DNA of 64,000 nt from Struthio camelus (GCF_040807025.1 NC_090954.1:19968501-20032500), one strand, 5' to 3'; positions 13,113 through 26,530 are shown, numbered from the stretch's first letter. A program made the numbers and translations. The notes: generated by a model not told the origin, from the letters alone.

Positions 13113-14387
13113 GTAAGATTTACTTAAACTCGGCTAGAGAAAGAATTCAAGGAGTACGTAGTTACGGTTCTTTTGTAACTCTGAACGTTAATGGAGAGGT
13201 TTTCAGCAAAGCTCAGGCAGAAGTAAAATGTGTTAGTGTGCTTACAGGAATCTGCAGGGTTTTGTTTTTATTTGATCAGCTTAGCTGTTGTGTAAATAGT
13301 GCTTCTTCTGCATCGCTATGATATGATTTGAGAAATTTAAAGATATCCCTATCAGGAGAAAAGAGAAACTTGATTTTCTAATTATTCGGTATTTCCTGAA
13401 TGTGCTTCCACTGTAGAGTGGAATCAGTGTAACAGAAGCATACTTTGAATGATGATAAAAATGCAGCAGTCTGATTGCAGGTCATTTAATTCTCTTGCAC
13501 TGTTTAATTTACTTTTTTTTTTTTTTAAAACCAGATTACTGTCTGAAAATTTTATTTGGGGAGAGGATAGTTAAAATTCATTTGGGATATGGAGAAGGAG
13601 ACAGGGCATTTGGGGGAAGAAAAAATAAATTAGTTACATTCTGATCATGTAAGAGTATCATGCATTTATACATTTTTTGACTGGGAAGCTACTTAAAACC
13701 TTACAGTAGCATTCATTGACTAGGGCGGTGTATTAAGAGAAAAATGGGAATGTCTTAACAGTTGTGTGTATAGATGCTTCTCTGTAATAGCTAGTGTTTC
13801 TCATTACCGCCAAGTGTCAGTCAAGCCCCATAGGAATGCACGAATGCACCAAGACTCGCTGAGCGTTTGCTATGTTAAACACATTCAGCAGTTTCTGCTG
13901 GGAGAGGGAAACCATTCTTAGAGAGAAAATGGGAAGGGAATAGCTAAGCAACAGTAGTAAAGAAGTATTCAGGTCATTTTATTATATAATGCTGAAATCC
14001 ATCTTCCCCCAAATATTTTGAGTGCTTTGTCATATATAATGATGGTACAGCAATTTCCGCCTGTAGGATGGTTCTGCTGTGAGTCTGCCCGTTTATTGTT
14101 TGCAAACGGATATATTGCGCTGAAGGTTGGCTTGATTGACAGCTACCAGTTTAGCAAGCTGCCTCCGTCATCTCTGTTACTATTCGGCATTACATCTCTT
14201 CCATTTGAGATAGAGGAAATATTCATTTTAATAATTCACTAGCATACCAACTTTTCTTCAGCAGTTTCTTTGAAACCCAATTTGAATTCATGCAAAAGAG
14301 AGAGAAGAAAATGTAAAACCTATATACTCCTCGGCATTTGTGTGTTGTGGTTTTTTTCCCTCAAAAACTGTTGCTCCTCTCACTCAA

Positions 14388-14408
14388 GGGGGAGGGGGGG
14401 TGAGTGGG
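14388..14408 (+). other. Possible G-quadruplex in intron
   Basis: G tracts of 5, 7 and 3 on the + strand separated by A and TGAGT form a plausible quadruplex, since the 7-G tract can count as two. Being on the sense strand it would also be in the nascent transcript. Confidence 0.4.
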
Positions 14409-14617
14409 TAACAAAAGTATGTATTTCAAATTGTAGTGTAAAACTTTTGTGTTTTAGGTGTTTGGGAGTTTCATCATGAAGAATTATCCATTTTTAGGAA
14501 TGTAGTTTTTTTAAGAAAACTTTGATTTGAACTCCTGATGTTTTTCCCGATACAAGTATCAACAGAAATTTTAACAGCTTTTTTTTTTTCATATTCTGTA
14601 AACCACAGACTTTCTTG

Positions 14618-14707
14618 GCCAATGGACTCCTTCAATTCACTGTTGCTTAATATACTTACATAGCCAATGGACTCCTTCAATTCACTTTTGATTAATATGC
14701 TTACATC
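14618..14707. repeat. 45-bp tandem duplication (two copies)
   Basis: Copy 1 (14618-14662) and copy 2 (14663-14707) both begin GCCAATGGACTCCTTCAATT and differ at 4 of 45 positions by my alignment. It is a recent-looking local duplication with no coding meaning; each copy contains one CCAAT. Confidence 0.9.
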
Positions 14708-16172
14708 ACCTAAAGCAAATACAAATGATGTAGGAGACTAAAACAAAGTATTTAGGATTTTTTTTTAACTTCACCTAACTTCACTGAAGGTTTGATGTAT
14801 GTTATCCATGTAAGCCATTGAATTCATCTTTTGTGTTCAAGAAGTTTTATTTGTGTAGTGAAGTGAATAGTTTTCCACACTCATTATAATGACATGTCCA
14901 GATGAACTGCTCTTTGAGTTTTTAGCTCTTAATACAGGTTTTATCATCATCTTGGGAGTTAGTTACCTGCCACTGTATTTTCTTAAGATTCATGCTTCTA
15001 AAACTTTGATTCCTTTGAAAATCCTGGTATCTGGGGCATTTCCAACTGTTGGACAGTGCAATAAAAGTGTTTCTTAATTGGTCACGTGCATCCTTATGCC
15101 CTTGGTAAGTGGGCAAGCGTAACTCAGCATGGCTTTTTCACTGAATTTTATCAATGCCACAAAAACATCTCCCCCCAATAACAGGGTCAAGGCTCTAAGC
15201 CATCTGAGGCGGAATGGTGTTTTAAACTGATGAGAACATACAAGGCATTTTCAGAAATGCTTATAAAAATGAAATTTTTATTTTAGCTTTTTATTTTAGA
15301 AATTAAATACCAGGCGATCACTTCTGTTTCATGGAAAAAGGTATCTGACTTTCCCCTGTGCCCTTTATGAATGTGAAACCTTTGAGGCTGTCACTGTGCT
15401 CAGCTATAGGATAAACATTCCCCACATCGTTATTTCTAAGGAATGTGCGTTCTGAGTCTGAATAAATACCTTGCTTGATTCCACACTTTATGAAATCCTG
15501 TGAAATAATATGTATTCTTTAGGAAGCCCCTAGCTGTAAATCAGCTATAATGGAAGTCCTCATCTAAGCTTTTCTTGTGAGGATAAACACTCTGCTAGTT
15601 CTCTTTTACTTGAAGTGTTTACCTGGCTGTTTCACAGCTGACCCAGTGGATCAGAGCCTTTTAACGTAGTCTGCCCGGTGTGTTGTCAGTGATCTCTGCG
15701 AAGCTTTTCTAATTCTCGTATGATTAATAGTATGGTATGCTATTCATTGAGGAAAAAGCAAAACATTTTTTCTGTCTCGCTGCCTAATTTAGATGTTAAA
15801 TTGCTAAATCCGTTTACTTTCCAGGTTTAGTCTCAAAGGCAAATAATGCTGGTATTGAACTGTAAGAAAATTGATGGACAGGGAAAATACCACTTAACTC
15901 TCTCTCCTTACCTTTATGTGCAAAACAGCACAAAATCTTTTAATTTGCAGCGATTCAGTAATATCATTAAACTGTTTAAAACCAATTCCCCTTCAGCATG
16001 CTGTTGTCATATCGCTAAGACCAAAAGGCATCCTCGAGTTGTTTGGGTTTTTGTTGACATATTTTTATGTTGGCATAACCCATGCTAGCTCAATTTTCGT
16101 GCTCAATTTTCGGTTACTTGAACTAGTGGCTGATTGGGATTGCCTACATAAGGCAAAAACACACAGATTAAG

Positions 16173-16279
16173 AAAAAAAAAAAAAAAAGCGCATGTTAAT
16201 TCAGCCCTAGAAACATAAAATGAATGCATACTGGAGAAGAAGAAAACAAAAAGGGCCAATCGATGATGATGATGATGAT
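16173..16279. repeat. Poly-A run and (GAT)6 microsatellite
   Basis: A run of 16 A (16173-16188) and, about 75 bp later, six GAT units (16262-16279). The A run could be the tail of a retroposon on the + strand, but no element body is recognisable upstream. Confidence 0.7.
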
Positions 16280-19017
16280 GACTGCTGCCCAGAGTCATCA
16301 GCCTTGTCCCCTCCCCCCCGCCAGCACCTACCTAGCCAGCAGGTAGAGTCCATAGAGCCCAGTTTTGGATGAACAGAGTTGTACTGAACTATTTCTGGAG
16401 CTGGATTTGGCATCTCTGTGACCATAGTCTGCTTGCTTCAAAACCCCCCAAATTAGTTCCCAGGTAATGAGAGTTGACTGGAAGTGAGAAACTTGGTTTG
16501 ACTGCTTTTTTTCCTGATTATCCAAGCTTTCCTCTCAGAGTTTTTATTACTGTCTCTGCTCTGTCTTTTCCATTCATTTCTTCTGTCTATGGCCCAGAAC
16601 TGGTAGTTCCTTGTTTCACTTCTTTATTGTATTTATTTGGTTGCCTGGCTTGTCTCATTAAGATTTAGTGAGAGCACTATTCTGCTCCACCACAAGGTTC
16701 CACATGCCCAGAAGAGTCATTCAAGGGAGTTTGCTTGACGCTCCCTGTCTGTTATATCCTTGCCATCAAAAGGAAAAATGAGCATAGAGAAGCATATTTG
16801 ATATATAGTTATGGGCAAATTTAAGTAGCTCTTAACACTCATATCAGATTCTCATGAGCAAATGATAGCCCAGACCTGTCTGCTGTCCTGCTAAAATCAC
16901 TTACTGTCGAATGTAAAATATCTACTTGTACAGTATCAGCATGTTTAGAACTACTGCTGTTTTGTAAACTGATGATAGTGATTTACTTTGTATTATTCAA
17001 TTTAAAAAGAAATAGAGTTAAGCGCTGGTTTAGAAATACAGCAGAGCCCTCCTATGAAATATGTATTTTCAAATACCTCACTTGTTGTTATTGATGGTGA
17101 TTCAATTCCACCATGAATTGCATTTCTAGTTTATATGCAGGACTCTTAGTTGAGAACGCAATGATTCTGCCGTCTGCTCTGGCGACATCGTAACTTTGAA
17201 CTCAGCCTTGCGCAGGCCACGTTTTTCTAAGAGCCTGCTCTGCTGACTTCGATCTTGGGATGTCTGTTGGTCCAGTGGAGACAGAGTGACGACATCCCAG
17301 CTCACTTCCGTGAGCTGTTAGATCACTTTAACCTCCTGCTGCAAGTCAGCCGGATGCTTTGGAGAGTCAAGCCTTAGGAGTCCATTTGTAGCTGGTTCGC
17401 CTGTAAATGGTTTCTCAGAATTTATTTGAAAATGCTCTTAGAAAAATACAATTAGTTTTTGGGAGGCGAAGAGTTAACAGTGTCAGCACAGAGCTTAAGG
17501 AGTTAAACAGACACGGATCAAAATACTTTGGTGTCTAGGGGGATGTGTTGAAATGAACACTGCAAGGTTGGCAGGCCTCCAAATTAGCATAGTTTAAAGA
17601 ATTCAAGGTACATTTAATTGGATCCTTCTAATCCCTTTTCCCTGAAAATGAGCATTTTAACAGTTTAATTCCTTTTGCAACCCCCACACATCTCTTACTC
17701 TAGTGGCCCATCTAAAATAAATACTGTGAACTATAAAGGGCCTGGAAAAGTTCTAGCTGAAGTCAGTGGAAAAAAGAGAGAGTCCTAAATGCTCCACTCG
17801 TTTGGATACGATGTTTGCAATTGCAGAGAATATCAGTTATGGCTAAACCTTGCACCCAGCAAGGTAAAACACTGAATGTATGCATATTGCTTCGGCTGCT
17901 GCTGGTATCATGAGGAACCAGCAGTTCTTTAAAAACGTGTCTCTAACCAAAACTACAAAACTGGAGCTGGGAGAGATCACAGTTGCAAGTGTTGAAGTTG
18001 CAGCCACTGTTCATGGGGCCAAGAAATCTCTCAGGTGTCAGGCCAGAAGGAAGCAGCAGCTGGTAAGGGGGAAGGGCTGCACTACTGTTTTCAAGAGGAA
18101 GAGGAGAGGAGAGTGCATGAGCAACAAGGACCAGAACACTGTTATCCTCATCATGCTGATGCATATAAGTGAACAGAATCCTCTTTCACAGCAGCGGCAC
18201 AGCAGGCAACACCTAGCAACAAAATAACTTACATAAATCAGGCAGACACATTTACTCTGCAAATAGGTTTAAGCTTTTAATCTCCCTTACTTATAGAAAC
18301 AGTAAGTAAAGATATGAAGTGGCTTTTGCTTCTGCTTTCCAACAGTATCCTCCTTTGCTGCCATGAATTTCTGTTTTGGGGATATTTAAGAAATATTAGC
18401 CAGTGACTGTCGTTATGTTGCCAGCCTTATTTAATATATTTTAACTTACTTGAATTATTAGCTGTTAAACAAAGCAACCGTTGCCTGTTCTGCGATAACC
18501 TTCGTGTTACCTTTCACAGCCCTTATATATTGTGTTCTGTCTGACATGCTGATTGTAGGCTATGTGGGACAGGAAAGCATTGTGAAATACTACTTGAGGA
18601 AAAAGCTTGACAGTAACTCTTGTGATTTAACCTTGCCTCTTCAGTAGGGACATCAAAACAGAATTTTAGTTTTCAGGCATCTGGAGTCTTCTGGATGTGA
18701 AAGTGAATACCCATGCAGTCGCGCTATGCACTTGCCAGTGTGCAGAGGAGTGGCTGCATTCCTACAGGATCCCACTAAAATTCATAGGACGTTTAGCGCA
18801 TGGAGGCATCCAGCCACTCGTGAAGTGAAGGAGTGATAGCACTGTGTGTAAAAGTAATCCTCAGAGCTGGCCACTGCATGCATGAGAAATAGTCTTGTTG
18901 AGGTATCGGTTAGCCTGAGGGCAAAAAGATTGCTAAAGTTAAGCCGAGTGTTACAAAATATCATTATTAATTCTTCTTTTATGGAAATAATTTCAAAACT
19001 TCTTTTTTTAAATGCAG

Positions 19018-19184
19018 ATACAATTGTCTCCTCCAGCTGTTGCGCTAGTTTAGACTACATTGTTACCTACCTCTTCAAGCACATAGCTAAAGAAGGCAAG
19101 AAGACTCTAAGAGGTAGAGCGGCTTCACAGGGTGGACAAAGACTGCTTCATTTCATGCACCAGAACCCGGAGGTATTACAACAG
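19018..19184 (+). CDS. RANBP17: RANBP17 coding exon (visible exon 4): DTIVSSSCCASLDYIVTYLF...
   Basis: This 167-bp exon completes Asp (G|AT) and encodes DTIVSSSCCASLDYIVTYLF, KHIAKEGKKTLRGRAASQGG and QRLLHFMHQNPEVLQQ. The acceptor is AATGCAG; the donor is CAG|GTGATT, phase 0. The basic linker KEGKKTLRGRAASQGGQ aligns with the RANBP17-specific linker and differs from the XPO7 linker (which contains STKKRTTPLNQESD), making this the most diagnostic exon for assigning the paralogue. Upstream in-frame ATG codons belong to the intron. Confidence 0.96.
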
Positions 19185-20499
19185 GTGATTCTTTGAATTT
19201 CTGAATTTTTATGCTTTTCTAATCTTTAGGATTGAACACCAGGGTAACGTTGGCCATTTAGTAACGGAATTAACCTCCCTGACCAGCTTCAGCTGTGTTC
19301 TCATGACAACTAAAGGTGGAAAATGTTTTGTCAGGCTGAAGAGCATGGATACTGTACTTTGCTGTGCATTGCCACCTTAAAACTTATTTGTGTTTCATTT
19401 TTGTGCGTAAAATAAGGTATGCGAGATCACCAATATATTTCTATAGAAAAATGGCAGAGAAAGCTCTCAAATATTTTAGGAGGAGGAAGAAGAATTTATG
19501 GCATTGAACCACACATTTTGGTAGTTAGATGTGTAAGTTGAATGGCTGTGTGCTATTGAGTTTGAATATTTTATTTTGCAGTAGGTGACTCATAGTTGGA
19601 TTTTTTTGGCTAAAGGTAAGTAGAATAGAAACTAAATTTCATGCTTCTGGAACAGGAAGTGGTCGCTGCAGTGCTTAGGAAAGATTTACCCTTCCCAGCT
19701 CATTCACGTTTCTTACAGCCCCAGTGCATTACAGTGAGATCAGTATAGTAATAGTTACGTATCTCCAAATTTACTTTATGCGACATTCTGTTAAAATTTC
19801 ACTAAACTATTTCGGCATGCCTGTATGTACAAGAATCCCTGGATTCCTGATACAGTTTCAAAGACACCGTTTCAGGAGACATGTTTCACAAGTCTTGGAT
19901 GCTTTAACAAAAACAGAAGTTATTATCAAAATGCAGATAGCTGTTGTGGTTATCTTTGTTTTTCTAATAGGTATGCTGTCGTTTGGAGAAAAACTCACAT
20001 AGGGTTACAGTCGTCACACAGCTGTCATTGTCGTTTGTTTGCTATTCTAATTGAAAGTGAAAAGTAACTAATGGTAACTAATATATTCCTGACAGCGTAT
20101 AGCATGTTGTGAGAAGATTAATAATGTTTATTATTGACATCCTTATCAGATGTGATGCGATTTCCTTGTCACGTTTCTCACGCTTTCCTTGTCGAATAGG
20201 GGTTTTGCAGAAACTAGGAAAGAAGTCAGCGTTTGGTTATGTCAAATGATTCAGTATTGTGCCGTGTGTGCAAGGATTTGAATGTAAAGGACAAAGTCCA
20301 GAGTCCAGGATGCTATTCTTGCATTTGCGGCACCCTTAATGTAATATTTTATCTGTTAATACGCAGTAATCTTTCAATTTAGAGTGTATGACTAAGCGGT
20401 GATCTGTCTTTATTAACTTCATATGCTGTAGAATATATTATATTTATTTTAAATGCAGGCTTTCGCATACTCTTTTAAATATTAATGGCTGGTCTCCAG

Positions 20500-21355
20500 T
20501 AGTCAGCATAAATATGATTTGCATTAGCACTAGTCATATCATATTGAGTGCCTGTGATGTCAACTACTCAGTGTACTAATATCTGACATCATCTCCCGAG
20601 GTCACTGACAACTTTGACCTTTATTCTCATGCACGGTTTCTGTAGTCTCAGAAGCTCTTTTGAATTGATTTGAAATTTTGACTCTTCCCTTTATGAGGCA
20701 GTAAAATTGATAATTATTCAGATGGGAACGGAGCACTGAGTGAAAAATCAATTCCACCCGCTCTCTGCTGCGTATAAAATTACTTCTGAGTCTGCTGGAC
20801 TGAACGGATGGCCGAGGTAAAAGCAGCAGGCAGAAATCGTGGAGAGGATTAGCTGGACGAAACTAATAGCCTAAAGGGATGGCTTTTGAGAGGAGGGAGT
20901 GGGCCGGTTGGGGGTTATTATCAGCAATGATGGGACTCATTGATCATATGTTTACATCAGGTTTCCATTGGGTTATAAATCAGCCCTGAATGGAAACGCA
21001 ACCCAAGGCCTCGCGCTTCACCAGCGGGACGAGGTATTAGATTATTCTCATTTTCACACTCGGATGAAAAGTGAGACATTGATTATTCATCGGCTGGCCA
21101 TTAAACACTGTTTTTATAGATGATTTGACTATCATGGAAGCTAATGAACAAGGTTGCTGCTTCATAACCAGCGGTTTCAGTTTCAAGACATCTGTGTCGG
21201 TTAAGTAATGCATAACCCTATTAAAAGGAATGGGTTACAAATTGCTTAACAGTGCTGAAAAACTAGACCCTAATGACTAATTGTGCTTTGAGTTTAGCGA
21301 GGTTTGTCAGCTCTTTAAGCTAAACTGATGCAATGATAACTGCAATTATTTACTA
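20500..21355. promoter_or_regulatory. Candidate conserved non-coding element (enhancer-like), intronic
   Basis: This is low-repeat AT-rich DNA with many homeodomain-like words (ATTA/TAAT cores, for example GATTATTC near 21080), an E-box CATATG at 20945-20950, a POU-like TAATGCAT near 21206 and several TGATT cores. It ends exactly where a CpG island begins. The compositional contrast and motif density resemble developmental enhancers in introns flanking homeobox genes. TLX3, 31 kb downstream, is the natural target. Conservation was judged by eye only; no alignment was available. Confidence 0.4.
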
Positions 21356-21399
21356 GTGGGAACACTGCTTCCACTCGGATCCCTGGAAGTACAGTCCGG

Positions 21400-22050
21400 T
21401 AACGACAGTTGCCCGGGGCCCGCGAGGAGCAGCCCCCTCCGGCCGTGCCCGCGGCGGTGGAAGGGCACCGGGGCTCGCCGCCCTCGGTTTTTGGCTTTGA
21501 AGGGGCAGGGAGCCGACCTGGGCTCGCTCTGCTCGGCGCTGCGGCCCGTGGGTTTCCCGCCCGAGGCTGCCCCGCCGCCGCCGGCCCCAGGGGAGAGCGC
21601 CCGCGCCGCCGCCGCGCCGCGCCGCGCCACTCCGGGGGTAGGTGCTCATTTAGCTACGCCTTAGCGGGCAAAAAATCCCTCGGCGATAGGCGCTCGAGTC
21701 GGCGCGCCTGGAGGGAGAGCGGCCGGGCCGGGCCGGGCCGGGGGGAGCGCGGCGCTGCCCCGCGGCGGCGGCGCCCCCTGCCGGCGGGACGGCGGCAGCG
21801 CCGGGCCGGGCTGTGCGCGGCGCGGGCCGCGGCCGGGGGCCGGGGGGCCGCGGCGGTGCCCGCGGCGCCTGGCAAAGGGCGGGGGAGCAGCTGTGCCAGC
21901 AGCACGGGGGGCGCTGGGGCCGTGCTGGGTGCGGCGGGGCCCGGCGGGGCGCGGCTCCTCCCCCGCCTGCGGAGCCGGGCAGGGGCAGCGAGGCCTGTCC
22001 GCTCGTGTTTCCTTTGCTGCGGTGCACCCCGCAGTAGCTCAGGTTTTGAG
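21400..22050. promoter_or_regulatory. CpG island inside RANBP17 intron
   Basis: About 650 bp of very GC-rich, CpG-dense sequence, including four GGCCG pentamers at 21721-21740 and CGCCG-type runs near 21606-21630. Long overlapping ORFs on both strands (up to 229 codons) have low-complexity Arg/Ala/Gly/Pro composition typical of GC-rich non-coding DNA. It is possibly an orphan island acting as promoter of an unannotated non-coding RNA or a Polycomb-bound island of the TLX3 domain. Confidence 0.6.
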
Positions 22051-22959
22051 TAGGTGGGTGTGACTGCACAAAACAGGAGCTGTAGGCAACCTAGAAGCAA
22101 AACAGCTTTGTAATACTTAGGTGCAAGTTCTGGCATCCTTTTAAAGCCTAACGATGGGTGTTGGCTTTGGCCCTCCTTTTTTTCGGTGCCACGGGCTTTG
22201 TTTTCCTGGGCAAGCTCCTTTAGCCTGCGCTTCATCTGCAAACACCCGCTTCCAGAAGATGTCTTACAGCGAAACTCGATTAACTTGCATAAAGTAATTT
22301 GAGCTATACGGTTAGAAAGCACTATTAAATTTATTAAATTCAACTGTTGCTGTTACGTTACGTTGCATTAGAAGAATTTTAATAAATAATTTTAAAAGGC
22401 TTCTACCTTCATATGCTGTTACTTTAGGAGTGATGTTTTGATGTCAAATGAAACAGGTGAAGCCCATATTTGGTCTGCTTTATAAAAGAAAGTGTAATTT
22501 TTTGCTTTCAAGGTGCTGCCTTTATCTTTTGTTACGCTCATCTCGCAGCGTTGTGCGGATTAGGCTGTTAGTCCCATTTTGGAATGGTAAAGTACTGCTC
22601 GCGTTAGTTCTTTCCAAAAATCAATCAGTTTCGTAGCATCTTCCACCCGCGGGTCTGACAAATGCTCCTAAGCGCCATGCGTGGTAGGTAAAGAATTCAT
22701 TTGCTTATGCACCACTGAAATCAGTCCATGCTTGATGCAGAAGGGGATAATTGTTTGGTTGGCTGGTTCAATAGAAATAGCATTTCAGTGGCAGTTCAGT
22801 GCTCACTTCTCTTTCTGGGCTTTTCTTGGAGAGCTGCATTATGCGCCGGGGTGGCGAACGAGGAAGGTTATTGCATGATGATTACATTCTGCGTATCATT
22901 TTCAGGAAAGCCTTGTGGATAATGACATTGACTTTTTTTTTTTTTTTTGGAAGTTTGAA

Positions 22960-23580
22960 CGTAGTACAAATGTTTAGGCGAGGTCTGCGCAGTGGCTGTG
23001 CCAAGAAACAGTATGGGGCCAAAGCAATCTCTGTGACTTGCTGGTGCCTGCGAGGGTTTGAGTGCTGTTCGGCCTGCCCAGAGGTGGGGAGGCACCGCAT
23101 GCCTCCTCGGCGCGGCCAGCAGCGAACCAGAAGGCGCGTGCCTCCTGGCTCTGCGGCCCGGGCGGCTGGCTGCTGGCAGGTACGCTCCGCTCCTCAGCCC
23201 AGGTGGGCCCTCAGCAGGGCGCGCTTCTGCCGAAGAACTGCTTCTGGGCCTAGGTGGCCGCAGAGCGAGGCTGTGCCGGCGCTGAGCCCTTCCGACTGAT
23301 CGGCGTTTCGGGGGGCAGTAGGCGAGGCGTGCTGCAGCAGGGAGAAACCGGCAGGGGATGTGGCATTTATTGTGGCGGGGGATACGGCGGAGCGCTGCCA
23401 CGCGCAGGCCGGAGAGGGGCCTCTGGGAGAGGTGGGGGTATGGCGGAAGGCAGGGGAAAGGTGTGTGGGTGAGCAAAGAGATGGGGGGCTTTGGGGAAAC
23501 GGGTAACGGTGAGCGTGGTAGTGCTGAGAAAGGGAGCGAGGGCGAGCTGGGCAGCGCTGCGGTAGTAGGAGGCTGTGTGG
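22960..23580. other. Second moderately GC-rich patch in the same intron
   Basis: GC-rich with frequent CpG but less dense than the island 1 kb upstream. Preceded by a long T run at about 22930-22948. Several overlapping ORFs on both strands are low-complexity. No gene is recognised. Confidence 0.4.
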
Positions 23581-24429
23581 CTTAGCGTTCGTAGCTGAAA
23601 TCATCAACAGCGTGCTCGTTTGAGCCGAGCCCTCGTGACTTAACGGGGTGACTAAGATGCACTAAATGAGGCAGCACAGCAACGCTGCATAGTGAACGTA
23701 TAACAGAAAGTAAAGATGCCAGTTGCCATGAAAAAACAAGTGCTATTACTAACATAAAAATGTATTATAGATTGCCACTTTCCTTTTTTCCCTTTTATGT
23801 AGTAAAATCAGCAATGTTTCGTTTTTCAGATAAACCTCAGTGTCATATACAGCTAGTGTAGAGCTATGCACAGTAATTGACATAAAAACATCAGGAGGAG
23901 ATGTCTTTATAACGTGTGCTGCTTGGTCCGTGCAGACTAATATGTGCAGAAGCGGTAGCATATAAGCACATTGTGAAAAAAAATCTGAATTGTACTGGCA
24001 GAGCCCAGTTGTGCAAGGTGTTGAGTACCTGAGCACCCCGAGTCACGCATTTGAGCGTATGCTTAATTTTAAGAGCAGATCGAAGCCACAGGTGAGATGG
24101 TTCCTGTGCTGCAAATTAAATGTGTGTTTAAATGCTCTGCTGAATCAGGACCAGAGTGCTCCGCTTTTGCAGGCTTGAGCCGTGAAAGGTGTGGTACAGC
24201 AGCGAGAGAGATTTTCACTGGGACATCTGTTTTCAACCTCTTAGCACAATTTAAAAATGTTATCCAATACTAGCATAACTTTCTTTATTAATTGAAAGGG
24301 AGGGAAATACAGCAGATGTAGCCCAAGCCAGCAGAGACTTGGGTGGCTAAGCAACGGAAAAGGCACCATATTGAGTGAGCCAAAATTCAGTCTCCAAGTC
24401 ATTTATTTTAACTGGTGACAATACGTTTA

Positions 24430-24980
24430 GACGCCAGTGTTTCAATGTGATTGATGGTTTAATATCATATATAATTTTTTTAATGAAGGGAACCGATTTA
24501 AATGTGTTAACATTTGCACTAGTAGTCTCCCATGTACATAACTACATTTAATCATTACTCTGATTGTTTTTGTGGTTGTGTAATTTGTATCAGCAAAATA
24601 ACTATGTCAAAACCATCTTATCTTAATGAAAAATATGGTTACTTTTCTTTCATACACACTACTTACTGCACATGTATAAAGGCAGCAGCAACCTAAGTCT
24701 CAAGTATGTTACTAAACATGTAGCTGTCACTACACAAGTGTTGTCAATTAAGAAATCGAAAAATATTTATGAGCTTAGTGTCTTTCCTGATGCTGCTTTG
24801 TTTAAAGCCATGTTGTGGTTCGTTGTCATGTGAATCGAGTAATTAGATTTTAAGACTTTTAGTGTTAAAATACATCATCATTAGGGATGTATCCCAAGAT
24901 TTCATGCTCTTAATAATGGCGCTAAATCAAATTGGGAATCTCCCCTTAATAATCGAAGCCATGATACAGTTCCCGGGCTG
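24430..24980. promoter_or_regulatory. Second AT-rich enhancer-like block in RANBP17 intron
   Basis: This stretch has TAATTA (24840-24845), several TTAAT/ATTA cores, and an E-box-containing region, and lacks simple repeats. It has the look of a conserved homeodomain-target element. This is pattern recognition only. Confidence 0.3.
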
Positions 24981-26530
24981 GAGAGAAGTTTTTCGTTCCA
25001 CGAAGTAACAAGTATTGTCCAGAACTGGCGTACGGAACAAAAAGCTGCGATTCGGCTCGCAGCGCAAACTGCTAGGGGTGTCAGTGTTGGATGTGCACCC
25101 TCGGGCTAGGCAGCTGGTGTATGTATGCTTTTGTTTATCAGTTACTGGTTTATGTAGCCTTTAGGCCAGCACATGAAACAATCGTTCCTACAGGGTCAGC
25201 TGCTGGTCAGAAGCAAAGTAAGAAAAGACTTTGCGTTAAAACGCGTCAGCCATAATTTTAGTGCAGCTGGCACCTGCTACTGGTGCACAGCGGGAGGGTT
25301 AGAGGTCAAAGAGGCAGTTGTTCTAAACTCAGTGATGGCTTAAAGGGACTTGTAGATTAATCTGCTTTATTAACTTCTGTATATTAGATAACTATTGCAG
25401 TGAATGACAGTCCGTCTTTCTGAATAAGTCCCTTCACCTCTTTCTCTTTTAAATTGGCTTTTGAGTAATGAATATTAAATAGAATGCGTTTCAGGGTAAT
25501 TAAATGAAAGCATTAGGGTGATGTTGTTTTACAATCATATCTATAAGTTTCTTGTGTGTTTATCTTGCATTATTACTGTTCGTCGCTTTTTGCTAGCGGA
25601 ACAAAAAGCATAAACGTTTCAATTAAAGAAGAAGAACTGGCTGTATTTCTCAATAACCTCGTGTCTTGTACGCTGCCTAAGTATTTTCAAAAAGCAAATA
25701 AGTTTAAGGAGAAGAATAAAAATGTTTTATTCCTTGTTTACTCACTACAATGTAATATTTTGCGTTACTTGGAAATGTTCAATTTCTGCTGTCCGTGGTT
25801 GCTTTCTATAAAACACTAAGAGGTGCTGGTGTGGGGAAGGGCAGGAAATATTGCCATTCAGTAGAATCTAACTAGCGATATGAATAGCCCCAATAATTTT
25901 GTAAAGTTCACATTATAATTCAAAATCCAGTTAGAAGTGATGCTTGCAGTCTGGAAAGAAAGCAATATCTTTACAAAATGGATAGGGAAAGGTGACAATC
26001 CATTCCACGATCATCTACTGGCAGATTTGCTGTGTGAGTAATGAAACTTGTTCTCAGTGAACAAGCACCCTCCCCTTCCCCCATCGGAAAAAAAATTAAA
26101 TTTAAATTTCTAGAAGAGCGGTGACTTCCAGGGATGCTTAATTGCTAGTGGGTATCATAGCAAGGGCCCATCAAAGCTTATTGTGGTTGAGACGATGCTT
26201 GCGTGGAGATCCAGTGCGTGATGAGGCAATTGCTGCTGAGGTCTGACCTCGTCAGTGGTTGCTTTGCACACGCGAGGAGGTGTGCATCAGGTGCAAAAGG
26301 CTCTTGTGTTACGGAGAACTAGTTAGTAGCATAGGCTAAATACATTTTTTTATTCAACATTGCCCACTTTCCAATTTCTAAAACTCTACCTCAGAATCCA
26401 CGTGATTTCCTAGGCTAATATATTGCACTTTAAACTTAGGGTTTTTTTTTTTCCTTGGTGGTTACTTGCTTGGATTTTGCAGTGAAAATTGAGGTTCTCG
26501 TGTATTTACATGTCTCCAGGAACCTGCACA

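Larger units (their letters stand above)
13113..19017 (+). other. RANBP17: RANBP17 intron, 5.9 kb
   Basis: This intron runs from GTAAGA to AATGCAG. It contains a G-rich run (14388-14408), a 45-bp tandem duplication (14618-14707), a 16-A run (16173-16188) and a (GAT)6 repeat (16262-16279). A 115-codon ORF at 17880-18227 shows no recognisable protein. The rest is unremarkable AT-rich intron. Confidence 0.85.

Noticed and set aside
13113..13321. Extension of RANBP17 exon 3 reading frame
   Set aside because: A conserved GTAAGA donor and the perfect join to the next exon show the extra codons are intronic.
17880..18227. 115-codon ORF inside a RANBP17 intron
   Set aside because: No recognisable family, no splice or poly(A) context and no retrocopy hallmarks.
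21409..22343. 214- and 229-codon ORFs in the intronic CpG island
   Set aside because: Overlap each other on opposite strands; low-complexity; no known protein.
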